DNA from: Shinisaurus crocodilurus
Taxonomy: Eukaryota > Chordata > Lepidosauria > Squamata > Shinisauridae
Length of the DNA stretch: 64,000 bases
Reading direction: 5' to 3'
Assembly: GCA_021292165.1 (NCBI GenBank)
Contig: CM037878.1
Coordinates: 293,928,971 to 293,992,970 of the forward strand
In this document: one piece after another, positions 31,920 through 43,310 of the stretch
Layout of the letters: every line of letters begins with the position of its first letter
Position numbering within the stretch: position 1 is the stretch's first letter
Made by a program: the position numbers and the translations under genes
The notes under the pieces: generated by a model
The model's database searches: none
The model's input: the letters and a program-made list of their open reading frames with translations, nothing else
What the model was told of the DNA's origin: nothing

Positions 31920-32560
31920 CAACTATGCGCGCGCGACCTCGCACATACACGCAGTCCCCTTTAAAATATATATATATATATATATATAAATGCGGAAAAC
32001 AATATTTGGACTAGCACACGTCTGTAAAAAGGGGATGTCGACTGGGAAAGCAAGGGAGCATTTTTTTTTTTTAAAGCAAAAGCAAAACCCCAAGCAGCGC
32101 GGAGGACCGCGGGACGGGAGCGCATGTTCAGCGGGGCGCGGAGGAACCCCGCGCTTGGGAACCGCGCGCTCCGAACTGCTTCGGTGCATTGACAAAAAAA
32201 AAAAAAAAGCGCCTTACACTCGCCGAGGAGAAGGTGTCCATGTCCGGAGCCCATCCCCGGCGATCCGGCCGGTCTGCTGGATCCCCTGAAAGTGCCGCGG
32301 CGGCGGCGAAGAGACGAAGCGACGGGCTCAGCCTCCACCAGCCTGCCCGCCAGCGCAAAGCGGGCTCCTCGTCGTCCTGCCCACTTCCTCCAATCTCCAG
32401 CCGGAATCTCCGCTGTCTGCGAGGCAGTTCCCACTCAGGGAGCGGCTGCCTCGGCCCCCGATGATGCATGCGCCATGCACGCGCCGGCACTGGGCGAGGG
32501 AGGCCGGGGGGGGGGGGCACCAGCCACAGCCAGGCGGACGAGCCCCTCGTCCGGCCACCT
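31920..32560. promoter_or_regulatory. CpG-rich block, possible CpG island
   Basis: Dense CpG throughout, for example GCGCGCGACCTCGC and CCGCGGCGGCGGCGAAG. It includes a (TA)n tract at about 31966-31988 and ends in a TG tract. A short minus-strand frame (ATG at 32243, donor-like GTAAGG close by) is too short to call an exon. Confidence 0.4.
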
Positions 32561-32596
32561 GGGCTCAAAAGTGAGCATCTTTTTAAAGCGTCCCTC

Positions 32597-32620
32597 TGTG
32601 TGTGTGTGTGTGTGTGTGTT
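32597..32620. repeat. (TG)n microsatellite
   Basis: About 11 TG units. Confidence 0.9.
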
Positions 32621-32858
32621 TTAGCATCTCCCCTTCCAGAGGTGGGGCACAAACAATCCACTCCAGGCCCCACTGAAATGCACAAGAACGGATCAAGAGC
32701 ACGGCTTCCCCGCCCCGCTTCAAGTACAAAACCTGCATTTCTGAGGCCAGTTGGCGAGGGGGAGGGGAGAAAGGGTTAAACGCCCCCCCCCCCGTGCCGC
32801 GTCTCCCACTCTAAATTCACCCTTGAAATGGCTTTCCTTGAAAAATAACTTTTAAAGT

Positions 32859-33029
32859 AGCGTGGCTCACGCTGGCTCAGCTTGTCTGAGCGTGGAAAGC
32901 TAAGCAGGGTCAGGCCTGGTGATTACTTGGATGGGAGACCCCTCCTCTAGTTTCCTGCACTGAGCAGGGGGTTGGACTTGATAGCCTTGTAGGCTCCTTC
33001 CAACTCTATCTATGAAAATCTATGAATGC
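32859..33029 (+). mobile_element. 5S rRNA-headed SINE with CR1-like tail
   Basis: The head reads GGAAAGCTAAGCAGGGTCAG and ACTTGGATGGGAGACC. The tail reads GTTGGACTTGATAGCCTTGT and ends in ATCTATGAAAATCTATGAAT. Confidence 0.9.
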
Positions 33030-34119
33030 TCTCTCTCTCTTACATGAATGAGCACATCATGCGCAGGCAAACCTTCTTTTTTCCTTTTTCCCTTAATTGT
33101 TTTTTTTAATTGAATTTTTAACATATATATAACAACCAAACAATAAACAAAATATCCAATCTATTACATAGACTACTATAAACCTGAATAAAATAACCCC
33201 CACCCCCCACCCCCAAATTAGAATTTCAAAAGAACAAATCCAGCTGGGCGCTGTTTCCAAAGTCTTTTTCATCCACACACCGGGGCACGCAGAGTTATGG
33301 ATTCCGTGCACTAATATTTGGGCACCTATCGGACCGGTGATTGCAGAACCTCATGGTGCAATCCTGAAAAGAATTCTACAAAATATTCTCCTCGCCCACA
33401 TGGAGCTCTAATATGTATTTGTAGCATAGAAAGTGTGTTTGGGGGGGTGGGATGGTGTTCCTGCCTGGCCACTTGAAGTGAATTCATCATCCACTCCCTG
33501 CATCCTCCTGCACATAGTTCTTTGAAGTGCTTCTTCGCACGGCAAAACCTCTGGAACTCACCGTCACAGGAGCCCGTGATGGGCACTCACATAGATGGCT
33601 TCACAACAGGAAGATGAGCGCTTTCATGGAGCTGAGGTCAAGGGCCCCGGAGCCCCCGAATGACCACCCCGGGAGTGTCAGGTGATGAGGGCCGCAGAAG
33701 CAAAGTCCATTTTGTTCCTATACTCATGGCGCTGCTATGATTTAGGAGAGTTCATAGTGCGAAGCCGCACGTGTTCCAGAAGAGCTTGGTTTTGTTTTTA
33801 AGCCAGGCTTGGCAAACGGTTCTATTTTTTTTTATCATATCAGGAATGTAGAAGCAGTCGTAAAGCATGGGATGGTGCTTGGGTTTGTGAAGAGAAACGC
33901 TGGTTGTGTGTGCCTCACAACTGTAGATACGCACGGCCATCTGAAGGGGACCCCCCTTGAGGCCTTGTGGTCCAGGGTCTAAAATGGCCGAGCTGCATCA
34001 CTGGATTGGCGATCGGGCTGCAAGGCCAACCGAGAAAACCACTTCTCCATTCAGTGCCTAATAATAATACGTGGCATTTGCAGAGCCCGTTAGTTAGAGG
34101 CACAATGCTGTGCACATAT
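33030..34119. other. mostly unique; AT-rich L1-like 3' sequence at 33085
   Basis: 33085-33215 (ATATATAACAACCAAACAAT and so on) resembles the L1 3' region at 14040-14090 on the minus strand, though weakly. The rest holds nothing recognisable. Confidence 0.3.
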
Positions 34120-34194
34120 AGGCAGAAAAAAGTCTTACAGCTCCCAGCATGCCCCAGCCACGATGGCTGGCTGGGGCATGCTGGGAGTTGTAGG
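34120..34194. mobile_element. foldback subfamily C
   Basis: AAAGTCTTACAGCTCCCAGC pairs with GCTGGGAGTTGTAGG around GATGGCTGGCTGG. Confidence 0.7.
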
Positions 34195-34333
34195 ATACTC
34201 CTGTGAGGTGGGCAAGTCTTATCCTACACGGGGATGTCCACGCTGTGGATTCCACAGAGGACTTCCAGCTTTCCCCAAATCACGGGGATTCCTGTCTCCT
34301 GCGAGATACGCCAGTGCTATTCAACATACCAGC

Positions 34334-34410
34334 CTTCCGCAACCTGGTTGCCCTCCTGGTGTGTCGAACTACAACTCCCATCACCCCCAGCCAGCACGGC
34401 CAATGGCGAG
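34334..34410. mobile_element. foldback subfamily B, left half
   Basis: CCTTCCGCAACCTGGTTGCC followed by ACTACAACTCCCATCACCCC; the right arm is absent. Confidence 0.6.
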
Positions 34411-34572
34411 CTCGTTCTCCAATGAGTGTTGATCCTTATGTGGCCAGAACAGCACCGCCCACGCATGAAGCATCCGCCGGCTTGGGGGAAACCCGAAGAG
34501 TTACAGAAGCGCAAAGAATCTTTTGGGGTAGGGGGGGAAACCCCAAGGGGAGGATAACCTGAAAACAGCCAA

Positions 34573-34745
34573 ATAAGAACATAAGAAGAGCCCTGCTGGA
34601 TCAGAGCAAGGGTCCATCTAGTCCAGCATTCTGTTCAACCAGCTGCCCGCAGGATCCCACAAGCAGGGCAGGAGTGGGGCAGCACCCTCCCACCCATGTT
34701 CCCCAGCAGCTGGTGTACACAGGGAGACTGCCTCTGATACTGGAT
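34573..34745 (-). mobile_element. CR1-clade LINE (subfamily 2) 3' tail
   Basis: AAGAACATAAGAAGAGCCCT and TCTAGTCCAGCATTCTGTTC mark the 3' tail in reverse; it stops at CTGATACTGGA. Confidence 0.8.
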
Positions 34746-34832
34746 TTTTGGAACACTGATTGACTGGGGAGGGGGGAGATGTACCGTAGTAGAGTTTCCG
34801 GGGAAAGGGCATGGTTGGCCTGCACACCACAC

Positions 34833-34916
34833 TTGCCCCCTTAATTAATTGCCCCCTTAATTAATTGCCCCCTTAATTAATTGCCCCCTTAATTATACTT
34901 GCCCCCTTAATTATAC
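34833..34916. repeat. minisatellite, TTGCCCCCTTAATTAA units
   Basis: Three 16-base units TTGCCCCCTTAATTAA are followed by two 18-base units ending in TTAATTATAC. All are in direct tandem. Confidence 0.95.
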
Positions 34917-34918
34917 AA

Positions 34919-35314
34919 CAAACCCCCGACTCCAACACTTTGTTGCAGCTCCTGTATCTCTATATTGCAGACGGGGGACGGGTGGGTTGAGGCCTGGAGA
35001 AAGTGGCTTAGTGCTACCAATGCCTGTTGATCAATGGAACCTCCGTATTCAGAGGCAGTATATCTCTGATACAGGGTCGAGCAACAGGTTTGTTGTTTGA
35101 CCTTCATACTCTGCCTGTTAACCTCCAGACCCACCTGGCTGAGCCCTGTCAGGGGCTGAGTAATGGGCAGGAGATGGACCTCTGGTGTGGCCCAGCCTGG
35201 CAAGGCGTTTATGTTCTTACAAGGCACTTACAACAAAACCTCTGCTTGCGCTGGAATGCTTCTTCCAACAGAAGACGGATTTCCAAAACCATCAAGTGTA
35301 CAGTCGCCTGGCAC
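34919..35314. other. no recognisable feature
   Basis: Single-copy-looking sequence. Confidence 0.35.
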
Positions 35315-35385
35315 AGCCCTCCCCAACCTGGTGCCCTCCGGATACGTTGGACTGCAAGTCCCATCATTCCCAGCCAGCCGCCGCA
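35315..35385. mobile_element. foldback subfamily B, left half
   Basis: CAGCCCTCCCCAACCTGGTG and TTGGACTGCAAGTCCCATCA. Confidence 0.6.
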
Positions 35386-35749
35386 AGCCACAAACTCTTT
35401 GGGGCTGAATTACACACCACATTAAATGCATAGCATACAGCTGATCCTCACTCTTTTATTTACTTCTGTGTAAGTGTGCAGGCCCCTACTCTGGATTGGG
35501 ACCACTACGCACATGTAGGAGAGGTTTTAACCTTCCTACCCAGCCACTTTTTTCTTTAAAGCCCCTCTCCCCATGCAGGCTAAAAAAAGGTGGTGGGAAC
35601 CCTCCATCAGCATCAGTGAACCAAGCTCCCCTTTGACAATGCTGCAAAGTCAAAACTTGGTCAACGGGGAGATAGTCAAGCCTCTTCATGTTCCTGATAG
35701 CCAGAGAGAGGGGCAAGAAGAAGTGCCAGGCCCTGGTCCCCACACTGTG

Positions 35750-35752
<3 letters not shown>

Positions 35753-35780
<28 letters not shown>

Positions 35781-35781
35781 C
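35753..35781. repeat. (AC)n microsatellite
   Basis: About 13 AC units with one AT interruption. Confidence 0.9.
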
Positions 35782-35923
35782 TTTGACATCTAAGATTTTA
35801 TCCGGCATGGCCCCCATTCATGGTCAAATGTGACTGTCATCATGAGGGATAGAAACTTCTTTTTAAAAAATAAAAGTAAACCAAAGCTGAGATGCTGAGC
35901 ACATTGACAACAGTGCCATACAG

Positions 35924-35925
<2 letters not shown>

Positions 35926-35960
<35 letters not shown>
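35926..35960. repeat. (GT)n microsatellite
   Basis: About 17 GT units. Confidence 0.95.
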
Positions 35961-35961
<1 letters not shown>

Positions 35962-36161
35962 ATGCAGTGCAATCCACACAAGTGCAGAATAAAGTCAGAC
36001 TGACAAAACCCATAGCGATTTGTGATCTCTATATCACACGCGACGCAAGAGATGATGGGACACATTTCCCAAATTGGCTAGGAAACATTTATTTCGAAGC
36101 AAAGGCCTCCTGTGAAGCAAGCCAATCAGCAACCTACCCCAGAGTAGCAGGAGTGCTAGCC

Positions 36162-36164
<3 letters not shown>

Positions 36165-36196
<32 letters not shown>

Positions 36197-36198
36197 AA

Positions 36199-36236
<38 letters not shown>
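36165..36236. repeat. (GT)n-CAATC-(AC)n inverted microsatellite
   Basis: A 31-base GT tract and a 36-base AC tract are separated by CAATC only. The two can pair as one long hairpin. Confidence 0.95.
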
Positions 36237-36237
<1 letters not shown>

Positions 36238-36394
36238 AAGCAGATAGCTTGGAGAAGGAAAACAAGCAGAGGTGCTAATCAAGATTTTTGCAGGTCTCAC
36301 CTAGGCTCCCCAAAGGGACAACACCTTTTTGTCCTCTAATGTGACTTTTTGAAGCAGGGGCCTTTTGAATTATGCGGATGCAACATGCGTTGGA

Positions 36395-36603
36395 GCCTAG
36401 GAAGCTACCATGTACCAAGTTCAGTCTTCAGCCCATCCAGCCCAGGATTCTCGACACTGTCTGGCACCAACAGCTCTCCAGGGTTTCAGGCAGGATCCCT
36501 TCCTAGCCTGACCCGGAGATGCTGATGTGGATTGAACGGGGGGGGGGGGGGGGCTCCTCCCGCATGCAAAGCAGCGGCTCTGCTGCAGACCTTCGGCCCT
36601 TCC
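36395..36603 (-). mobile_element. tRNA-headed SINE
   Basis: On the plus strand TAGGAAGCTACCATGTACCA marks the tail, CTCTCCAGGGTTTCAGGCAG the middle and CATGCAAAGCAGCGGCTCTG the head. A G-run at 36538-36553 sits in the B-box area. Confidence 0.8.
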
Positions 36604-37483
36604 CCAAAGTGGGATGCAGCCAGGTAAAAGTGAGTGAGAGAGGCCAGCAAGGTAACTATTTACTGCAAGTGATCTGAGGGATGTGCCTTGTCCAGTTGTC
36701 CTGCCCCAGGAGCCGGGCCGATGGGGTCTTTGTCACCAGCTGAGGGCCGTTATAGGGCAGACACAGCAGCTGGACGCCACTCCTAGATACATATCCGAAT
36801 GCATGTGTGTGTGTGTATAATCGGGAGGGCAAAAGGCAGCTCAGCACGACATGTCACCCCAGCCCCAGCAGGACTGTGGGAAACCTGCACGGCGACCTCA
36901 CCTTCGTCCCCCTCTTCCAGAGACCAGTTGGAGGTGAATACCGGGATGATTTCCCTCCGTGCGCGCACAAGTGTGCCGATGAGGGCCCTCCCAGGTCTTT
37001 CTTCTGCCCCGGCTCCTGAGCTGACAGCAGGGGGGGAAATGGGTTTCTCCAAGGCTGGATAGCCCAGCTCAGAGGGCACTTCTGCTCCTTCCCTTCTCCG
37101 CTTTGCTTCGGCTAGAGGAGCAGCACAGCGACGCCACAGTGCCTCCCAGTGTGCGCGACGCCCCCCGGACGGCAAAGCGGCCTCCTCGCCAGGCACAGGG
37201 GACTTGGCATCCTGGCTGCCACTGCTGAGATGAAGACTGCCAGAGGCTCCAGCGAGGCGGAACATCCGAAAGGGCGTTCTGCCGAGTCAGGCCACTGGTC
37301 CAGCTGGAGCACTGTTGCCTGCTGGGTATGGCAGGAGCTCTCCAAGTGTGACACACGGAGGATCTTTCCCAGCAATGGGCAGCCTTCTATTTTGGAGGCC
37401 TGGCAAAGGACACTCCTCAATCTGAAGGTGTCCTCTATTTGATGGCCTGTCCAGTCCATGTTCTGGTTTAAGATCAAAGAACC
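36604..37483. other. GC-moderate unique DNA
   Basis: Open frames on both strands lack domain signatures. No exon is called. Confidence 0.4.
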
Positions 37484-37743
37484 CAGATTGCAGAACACAG
37501 AATCATGGGCTCAAGTTACAGGAAACCAGATTCCGCCTGGACTATCAGGAAAAGCTTCCTGACTGTTAGAGCAATACGCCAATACCTAGGGAGGTGGTGG
37601 GCTCTCCCACTCTGGAGGCATTCAAGGTGCAGCTGGACGGCCATCTGTCGGGGATGCTTTGACCTGGATTCCTGCATTGAGCAGGGGGTTGGACTCGATG
37701 GCCTTGTAGGCCCCTTCCAACTCTACTTTTCTATGATTCTATG
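37484..37743 (+). mobile_element. CR1 LINE 3' end
   Basis: ATGGGCTCAAGTTACAGGAA, then the tail GTTGGACTCGATGGCCTTGT and TTCTATGATTCTATGA. Confidence 0.88.
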
Positions 37744-37929
37744 AAAGCTGGTGCTGTACAACTGACCTATGAGAATGTAAAGAGGCATATGTGCCCCCTT
37801 AGGTGGGGCTGATCGCTGATTGAACCTGCTGGGGGCTTTTTTGGTGGTAGACCCAGCTTGCACAGGGGTCAGGCAGAAGTTCGGCATGTGAAGCTTCTTT
37901 TATAGAATCATAGAATAGTAGAGTTTAAG

Positions 37930-38536
37930 AAGGACACTTTAAGAAGGACGTAGACAAACTGGAGAGGGTTCAGAGGAGGGCGACAAGGATGATAAAGGGA
38001 CTGGAAACAAGGCCCTATGAGGAGAGACTGAAAGAACTGGGCATGTTTAGCCTTCGGAAGAGGAGACTGAGGGGAGATATGATCGCACTCTTCCTGTACT
38101 TGAAGGGATGTCACACAGAGGAGGGCCAGGATTTCTTCTCGACCATCCCAGAGTGCAGGACACGGAATAATGGGCTCAAGTTACAGGAACCCAGATTCCA
38201 CCTAAACATCAGGAAAAATTTCCTGACTGTCCGAGCAATAAGACAATGGAACCAACTCCCTAGGGAGGTGGTGGGCTCTCCCACTCTGGAGGCATTCTCG
38301 ACCACTCTGGGATGGTCGAGAAGAAATCCTGGCCCTCCTCTGTGTGACATCCCTTCAAGTACAGGAAGAGTGCGATCATATCTCCCCTCAGTCTCCTCTT
38401 CCGAAGGCTAAACATGCCCAGTTCTTTCAGCTGGAGGGATGCTTTGACCTGGATTCCTGCACTGAGCAGGGGGGGGTTGGACTGGATGGCCTTACAGGCC
38501 CCTTCCAACTCTGCTCTTCTAGGATTCTAGGATTCT
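37930..38536 (+). mobile_element. CR1 LINE with internal inverted duplication
   Basis: The ORF2 C-terminal part at 37950-38295 is typical (MIKGLETRPYEERLKELGMF). At 38305-38430 there is an exact reverse complement of 38028-38153. It replaces about 30 bases of normal CR1 sequence before the tail resumes at AGGGATGCTTTGACCTGG. Confidence 0.93.
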
Positions 38537-38707
38537 AACCACAAGGGATGGGGAGCAGGCAGGGTCCTTGAAGCAGCCCCCGGGCAGCAAACTGAGCAGG
38601 CACATGGGTCACCCGGTCAGCCTTCTCCACTAGGGTGAGATGTCTGGTATTGCTATTTAAATAACACCTTTATCTCGCTACTGGCACCTAACCATACCCA
38701 TTCGCAT

Positions 38708-38980
38708 TTCATTTTTGGTGGCTGCCACATAACTGTGGAACTCCCTGCCACTTGCGAAAGCTGAAGCTCCAGTGTTTATTAGCAGCATCAGAAAAAAAAA
38801 AACCCCTGGTTCAGGCTTCCTTTGGGCTACCAGGGATCAGCCAATCACAAAGAAGGAGGGCAGAAGAGCACAACATCTCAGCAGATGAAGGTTCCCAACC
38901 CTAAACTTGTAAAGAAGAATTGGCGGGCAGGAGAAGGGTTGGCTTAGCCCTGCAATTGCTCCCTCGGGCCCATCGCTCCC
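38708..38980. repeat. 273-bp repeat, copy 1 (LINE-derived?)
   Basis: Closely matches 48434-48706. Shared words include TTCATTTTTGGTGGCTGCCA and GGAACTCCCTGCCACTTGC. The L-W-N-S-L-P-like frame near the start hints at an L2-type ORF2 end. Confidence 0.85.
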
Positions 38981-40050
38981 TTTTTGTCCTCATTTCTGCA
39001 GGATGCCTAAGTGACTACCCAACTGTTACCTGAGGTCTTTTCAGCAGGAGATGCCGGCATTTGAACCCAGGACCTTCTGCATGCAAAGCAGGTAGACCTC
39101 TTCCTGCAGCGTGGAAGGGGCCCTATTGATCACTGACCCCACAGTGCGGAAACTCTTCTTCCTCCTCCTAAAAACTCACCAGAGTCTGAGCTGGAGATGC
39201 CAAATCTTCTTATCTGGGTTTTGGGGAAATCAGGATTAAGCCTCCAGAGATTGGGAGCAGGGTGGGTGGGTGGGTGGGCAGGTGTAAAAATATCAATTCA
39301 TTCATTCCATGCAGACCCCTGTCTTTCCCTTTAAAAAATGCCCAACGATAAAATCCACAATAAAAGAAATCACTAATCCACAAGCAAGCAAGCAAGATCA
39401 CAGTGAAATCGGGTAAGAGCAGTTAAAAACGGCAGTCAGTTAAAAACATCATTAAATTAGAAATACAGAGTAAAACACAGAGCAGTAGAGCAAAGCAAAA
39501 GAAATCAGCCCAGGAGGCCCAAATGCATGTTTAAATAGAAAAAGGGGGGGGGCGGACTAGACAAGTTTAATGTGAAGATTTTAGAAATGTTTTTAGGACT
39601 CTGCATGTTTAAAAAGTTAATCAGCGCATTCAACAAAGGCTTTAACTGCAATTTTATTTCGTTTTATTTCAAAAGCATGCCACTTAACGAGAAACCAGTG
39701 AGCTTTTCTGAACAGATTATCCGAAAAGCGACAACCGTGGCACGTGGGATATCTATCGGTGGATGCCTTTGAGATGCCCGTCATTCAACACGGCTGGGCC
39801 TGTTAGCGCGCGACGTGCCTCGCAGGGTGACCGTGACGTTACCAAAAAGAGCCGGGGTGTGTGTGTAAAATCATCAGCATCCCCTTGAGAGAGAACATGG
39901 CGGGCTTGGCGGCAGCGCTGCGGGCGGCACTCCAGTCACCTCCAAGGTCGGCAGCTGCGCTCATGGTAACCAGGCGGACTGCAGCCAACAGTGGGGAGAG
40001 GGCTGGATGCCTTTGCCCCCATGCACAGAAACCACCAACAACTGTGATGT
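38981..40050. other. mostly unique; SINE head fragment at 39050
   Basis: 39050-39125 is a minus-strand tRNA-SINE head piece (CATGCAAAGCAGGTAGACC). 39560-39760 is AT-rich and complex with no known motif. Confidence 0.35.
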
Positions 40051-40478
40051 GGCAGTTACCGTACTTTACTCCCAACTCAAGGATGGAAAGCGGAATATCG
40101 GTGGTCAATATAAGAGGTTTAAAGATGTTCATAAGGCTAATCTAAAAAAAATGCAATATAAACATCGAAAACTGGGAAGCTCTGGCCCATGAACGATCTA
40201 AATGGAGGTTGGCCTTTCACAAAGGTTCCATGGACTTTGAAGAAGCCCGAGTGCAAGGTGAAAGGGAGAAACGTGCTAAGCGAAAAGCACGTCGAACGAA
40301 TCCTTTACAGGACCATCTTCCATCTGGTAAGCTGTGTCCTCACTGTGGGAAGCTGTGTGGATCTAGAATTGGCCTCCACAGTCACTTACGGACCCATCGC
40401 TAGAGTCTACACAATCTTCTTTAGAATTTTCCTCCTTTTATCCCGGAAGACAATCTTACTCGGTCACGAGTGATCGCC

Positions 40479-40519
<41 letters not shown>
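40051..40519 (+). mobile_element. RTE-like LINE 3' end with (GAT)n tail
   Basis: Homologous to 3035-3496. The frame ends with the zinc-finger-like CPHCGKLCGSRIGLHSHLRT and a stop. The tail at 40480-40519 is a pure GAT repeat of about 13 units. Confidence 0.85.
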
Positions 40520-40621
40520 GGGTATAAGTTTGCCCCCACACCCACCCACCTTCAGCTGTGACCCAGATGGCAGCCTCTTTATATTCTCTGGGGACCACTC
40601 TCAAGTTCGATGGGACGAAGT

Positions 40622-40850
40622 CAAAAGCCAGCGTGGCGCAGCGGCGAGAGCGTTGGACTGGGACTCGGGAGATCCGGGTTCCAGTCCCCGCTCAGCCACG
40701 AAGCTCCCTGGGTGACTTTGGCCCAGTCACTGACTCCCAGCCTGACCTACTTCACAGGGTCGTTGTGAGGATAAAACGGAGAGGAGGACTACGTAAACCA
40801 CCCTGGGCTCCTTGCAAGAGGAAGTATGGCAGGATATAAATGTAATATTT
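40622..40850 (+). mobile_element. tRNA-headed SINE (type 2), full length
   Basis: The A-box region is AGCGTGGCGCAGCGGCGAGA and the B-box region GGGTTCCAGTCCCCGCTC. The body ACAGGGTCGTTGTGAGGATA and the tail GGATATAAATGTAATA follow. Confidence 0.88.
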
Positions 40851-42474
40851 TTTAAAAATTCTCTGCTGGAACAGGGAATAACCAGCCCCTGTCCTGCAGA
40901 CGCTGTGGTGGCAATGGGGCAAGGAGAACGCAGCTTGCCTCCCAGGGGGATTATGGGGCTGCCTCTGAAACACTGTTGCAATGAAGCCAAAATCTGTCCT
41001 CTCCCCACCACCTCTCACACGATGCCCCCATCCCCCTCGGGAGAGACCCTGACGGGAGGGGGCACCGCTGCTCCCTGTGTGCAGAATCCTTCCCAACCCC
41101 AGTCTAGCCCAGGCATAATGATGGGCTACTCTGGTTCCCCTTTTCTCCTCTCCAAAGTTTACCTTGAGGATTACGTCTTCTTTTTCCTGTAGGAAGTTTA
41201 CATAATAATCTATAATAATAGATTGTCTGTCTGTCCGTCCACACCACATAGCTCCCAGATCGTGAAATCTAGACACCTGAAACTTGGCATGCATGTGTAC
41301 TACGGGGGTGTGCACCGTGAAGTTGTTTTGATTTTTAAAATGCATTAATCAATTTACATCCATTTAAATGCGTCCCTGTGACTGACGCCTGCAATGACAT
41401 CTTCAGCCCCCGGGAGCAGACTTCCTCGACTCGCACCGAGCTTTGCGACCCCGTGCAGTTTGCAGCCACGTGAGAGTAGCGAGCTAAGAGACAAGAGTCG
41501 TACGCCTGCCGCCTGCTTTGGGCCACCACCGCCCTTGAGGCGGAGAGGAGGCAGCTGCCTGCGTAGGCCTCGCCGTGTCAAACGGAGAGGGCTGCTCCAC
41601 GCCCTGTGCGAAGCCACATCTGTTCGCTAGTAAATGATAAGGCGATAATAACCAAGATAACGCTGTGCGATACTGAGGTGCCTCCTGACTTGGTGGCATC
41701 TCCAGAGTTTGTTTGGCCTGGGATTGCCACGTGCAGCTTGCTGGGCTCCCCTGGCCGGCCCGCCGCCGTATCTGTCGAGCAGCACTCCTCCAAGGGCAAT
41801 AAAATAGCCGCACGGCCCATTAGGGTAAACAAAAAAGCGCCTCCTCCACCCACTGCCACCCGCAGCATCCGGGCCCTGTCAGCCTCCCGAGGCGTCGGCT
41901 CTTTGGGCCAGCATGACCGGAGCGCGCACCCCGGTTGCCGGAACGGAATGGAATCCCTGACAAACGGCCACAGGGGCGTGCCTGGCTCCTGCAGCGCCGG
42001 CCTGTGGGATCCGGAGCTAGCAGAGAAGGTTGTGCCAGAACGGCAGGGAGGAGGGAGAAGAAGCGGGGAGGGGTTGTGTGTGCCTGTTGGGGGGGGGCGC
42101 AACAAAGGATAGTTTAGCCGAGGAGGGGCCCAGCAGATTGACAAGCGACAGCAGACGAGCAGCACACTCCTTTTGTGGAACGGAACATTCGTCTGCCATT
42201 AAAGCGGCGGCGGGGGGGGGGCAGAGCCGAGGGCCGGGCCAGGCCGCCACGCTTGCAGTTCTAACCGTGTCTAACCGGCAAAGCGCTTCGCAATCTTTAG
42301 CGACCCCACGATGAGGAGGAGGGTGCCCGTTCTTCCTTGTCAGACAGGTGGTGCGCTTTACGCTTGTTCACAGAGTCGTGCCCTCAACACGTGCCTGGCG
42401 CTTTACCGAGCGTAAAAGGATAGGGCCCTGCTCTGAGAAGCTTACCGTCTAAACATGGGGGGGGGGCGGTGTTT
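40851..42474. other. unique GC-rich DNA with one possible repeat
   Basis: 41195-41345 (GTCTGTCTGTCCGTCC, GAAACTTGGCATGCATGTGT) resembles a dispersed element I cannot name. 41610-41700 looks complex and unique. 41860-42250 is CpG-moderate. No exon is called. Confidence 0.35.
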
Positions 42475-42713
42475 CATCATCATCAGGCGATCACTCGTGT
42501 GACCGAGTAAGATTGTCTTCCAGGATAAAAATTTACAAAAAGGAGGTTTTAAAAGGAGGAGATTCTAAAGAAGATTGTGTAGACTCTAGCGATGGGTCCG
42601 TAAGTGACTGTGGAGGCCAGTTCTAGATCCGCACAGCTTCCCACAGGGAGGACACAGGTTACCAGATAGAAGATGGTCCTGTAAAGGATTCATTTGACGT
42701 GCTTTTCGCAAAA
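42475..42713 (-). mobile_element. RTE-like LINE 3' end
   Basis: The tail CATCATCATCAGGCGATCAC and the finger region (minus-strand CPPCGKLCGSRTGLHSHLRT) match the other two copies. One finger cysteine is kept in a changed context (CPPC). Confidence 0.82.
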
Positions 42714-43310
42714 GGGGGAAGAAGGTGTGCTCAATTTTCGTAACACACAGCGGTGTGGTGGGGCCAGGGTGCCCGCGGACCCAGCCCCCCGGCACTTTTT
42801 TCATTAGCAGGGACGCTGAGGTCATCTGCCGCCCCAGTCCCCCAGATTTCCCTGCTCCCTCTTAGCTGCAAAATACCCTCATAGTAGCTGGGGGCAGGGG
42901 CGGGGTGGATTCCCCCCCCCAAGCAGTATATTGCTTCCTGTTGTAGTGCAAAGTATTTTGGGGTAGCTTGGTGTTAAATGGGCAATTAAGACCCATTAAC
43001 TTTACAAAGCTAATGCCCCTGTGGAAACACAAACGACTAGAACTGGTTTCTTGATCTGGATCAGCACAGCTGCCTGCAGTTTTGGACTCTCCTTGGGGCT
43101 GTCACCATGGGCGCCTGCCTGCACTTCAGCGTTTACCACCACCCAGCTGGTGACCCACACTTAGGTTTACTCAGCAGCAGGTGATGGGGACTGCGGAGTT
43201 GTGCCAAAGGCACCTCAGCAAAGGTGGGGCTTGAGGAAGGATCTGAAGGCGGTAAGAAAGGTGTACAGAATTGTGCATTGTGTGGAGAAAGGGAGACCTT
43301 TTTCTCCCTC
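42714..43310. other. no recognisable feature
   Basis: 42965-43015 holds a balanced repeat-free stretch (GGGCAATTAAGACCCATTAA). Nothing else is seen. Confidence 0.3.

Noticed and set aside
32128..32685. 185-codon minus-strand frame in the CpG-rich block
   Set aside because: Contains microsatellite-derived Thr-His and poly-Phe runs; no family resemblance.
34833..34916. CRISPR-like array
   Set aside because: The repeat units abut with no spacers; it is a minisatellite in a vertebrate genome.
40622..40720. tRNA gene
   Set aside because: A- and B-box-like words exist but no cloverleaf; this is the head of a SINE.
41606..42112. 168-codon plus-strand frame
   Set aside because: GC-moderate sequence, no domain and no splice or start context that stands out.
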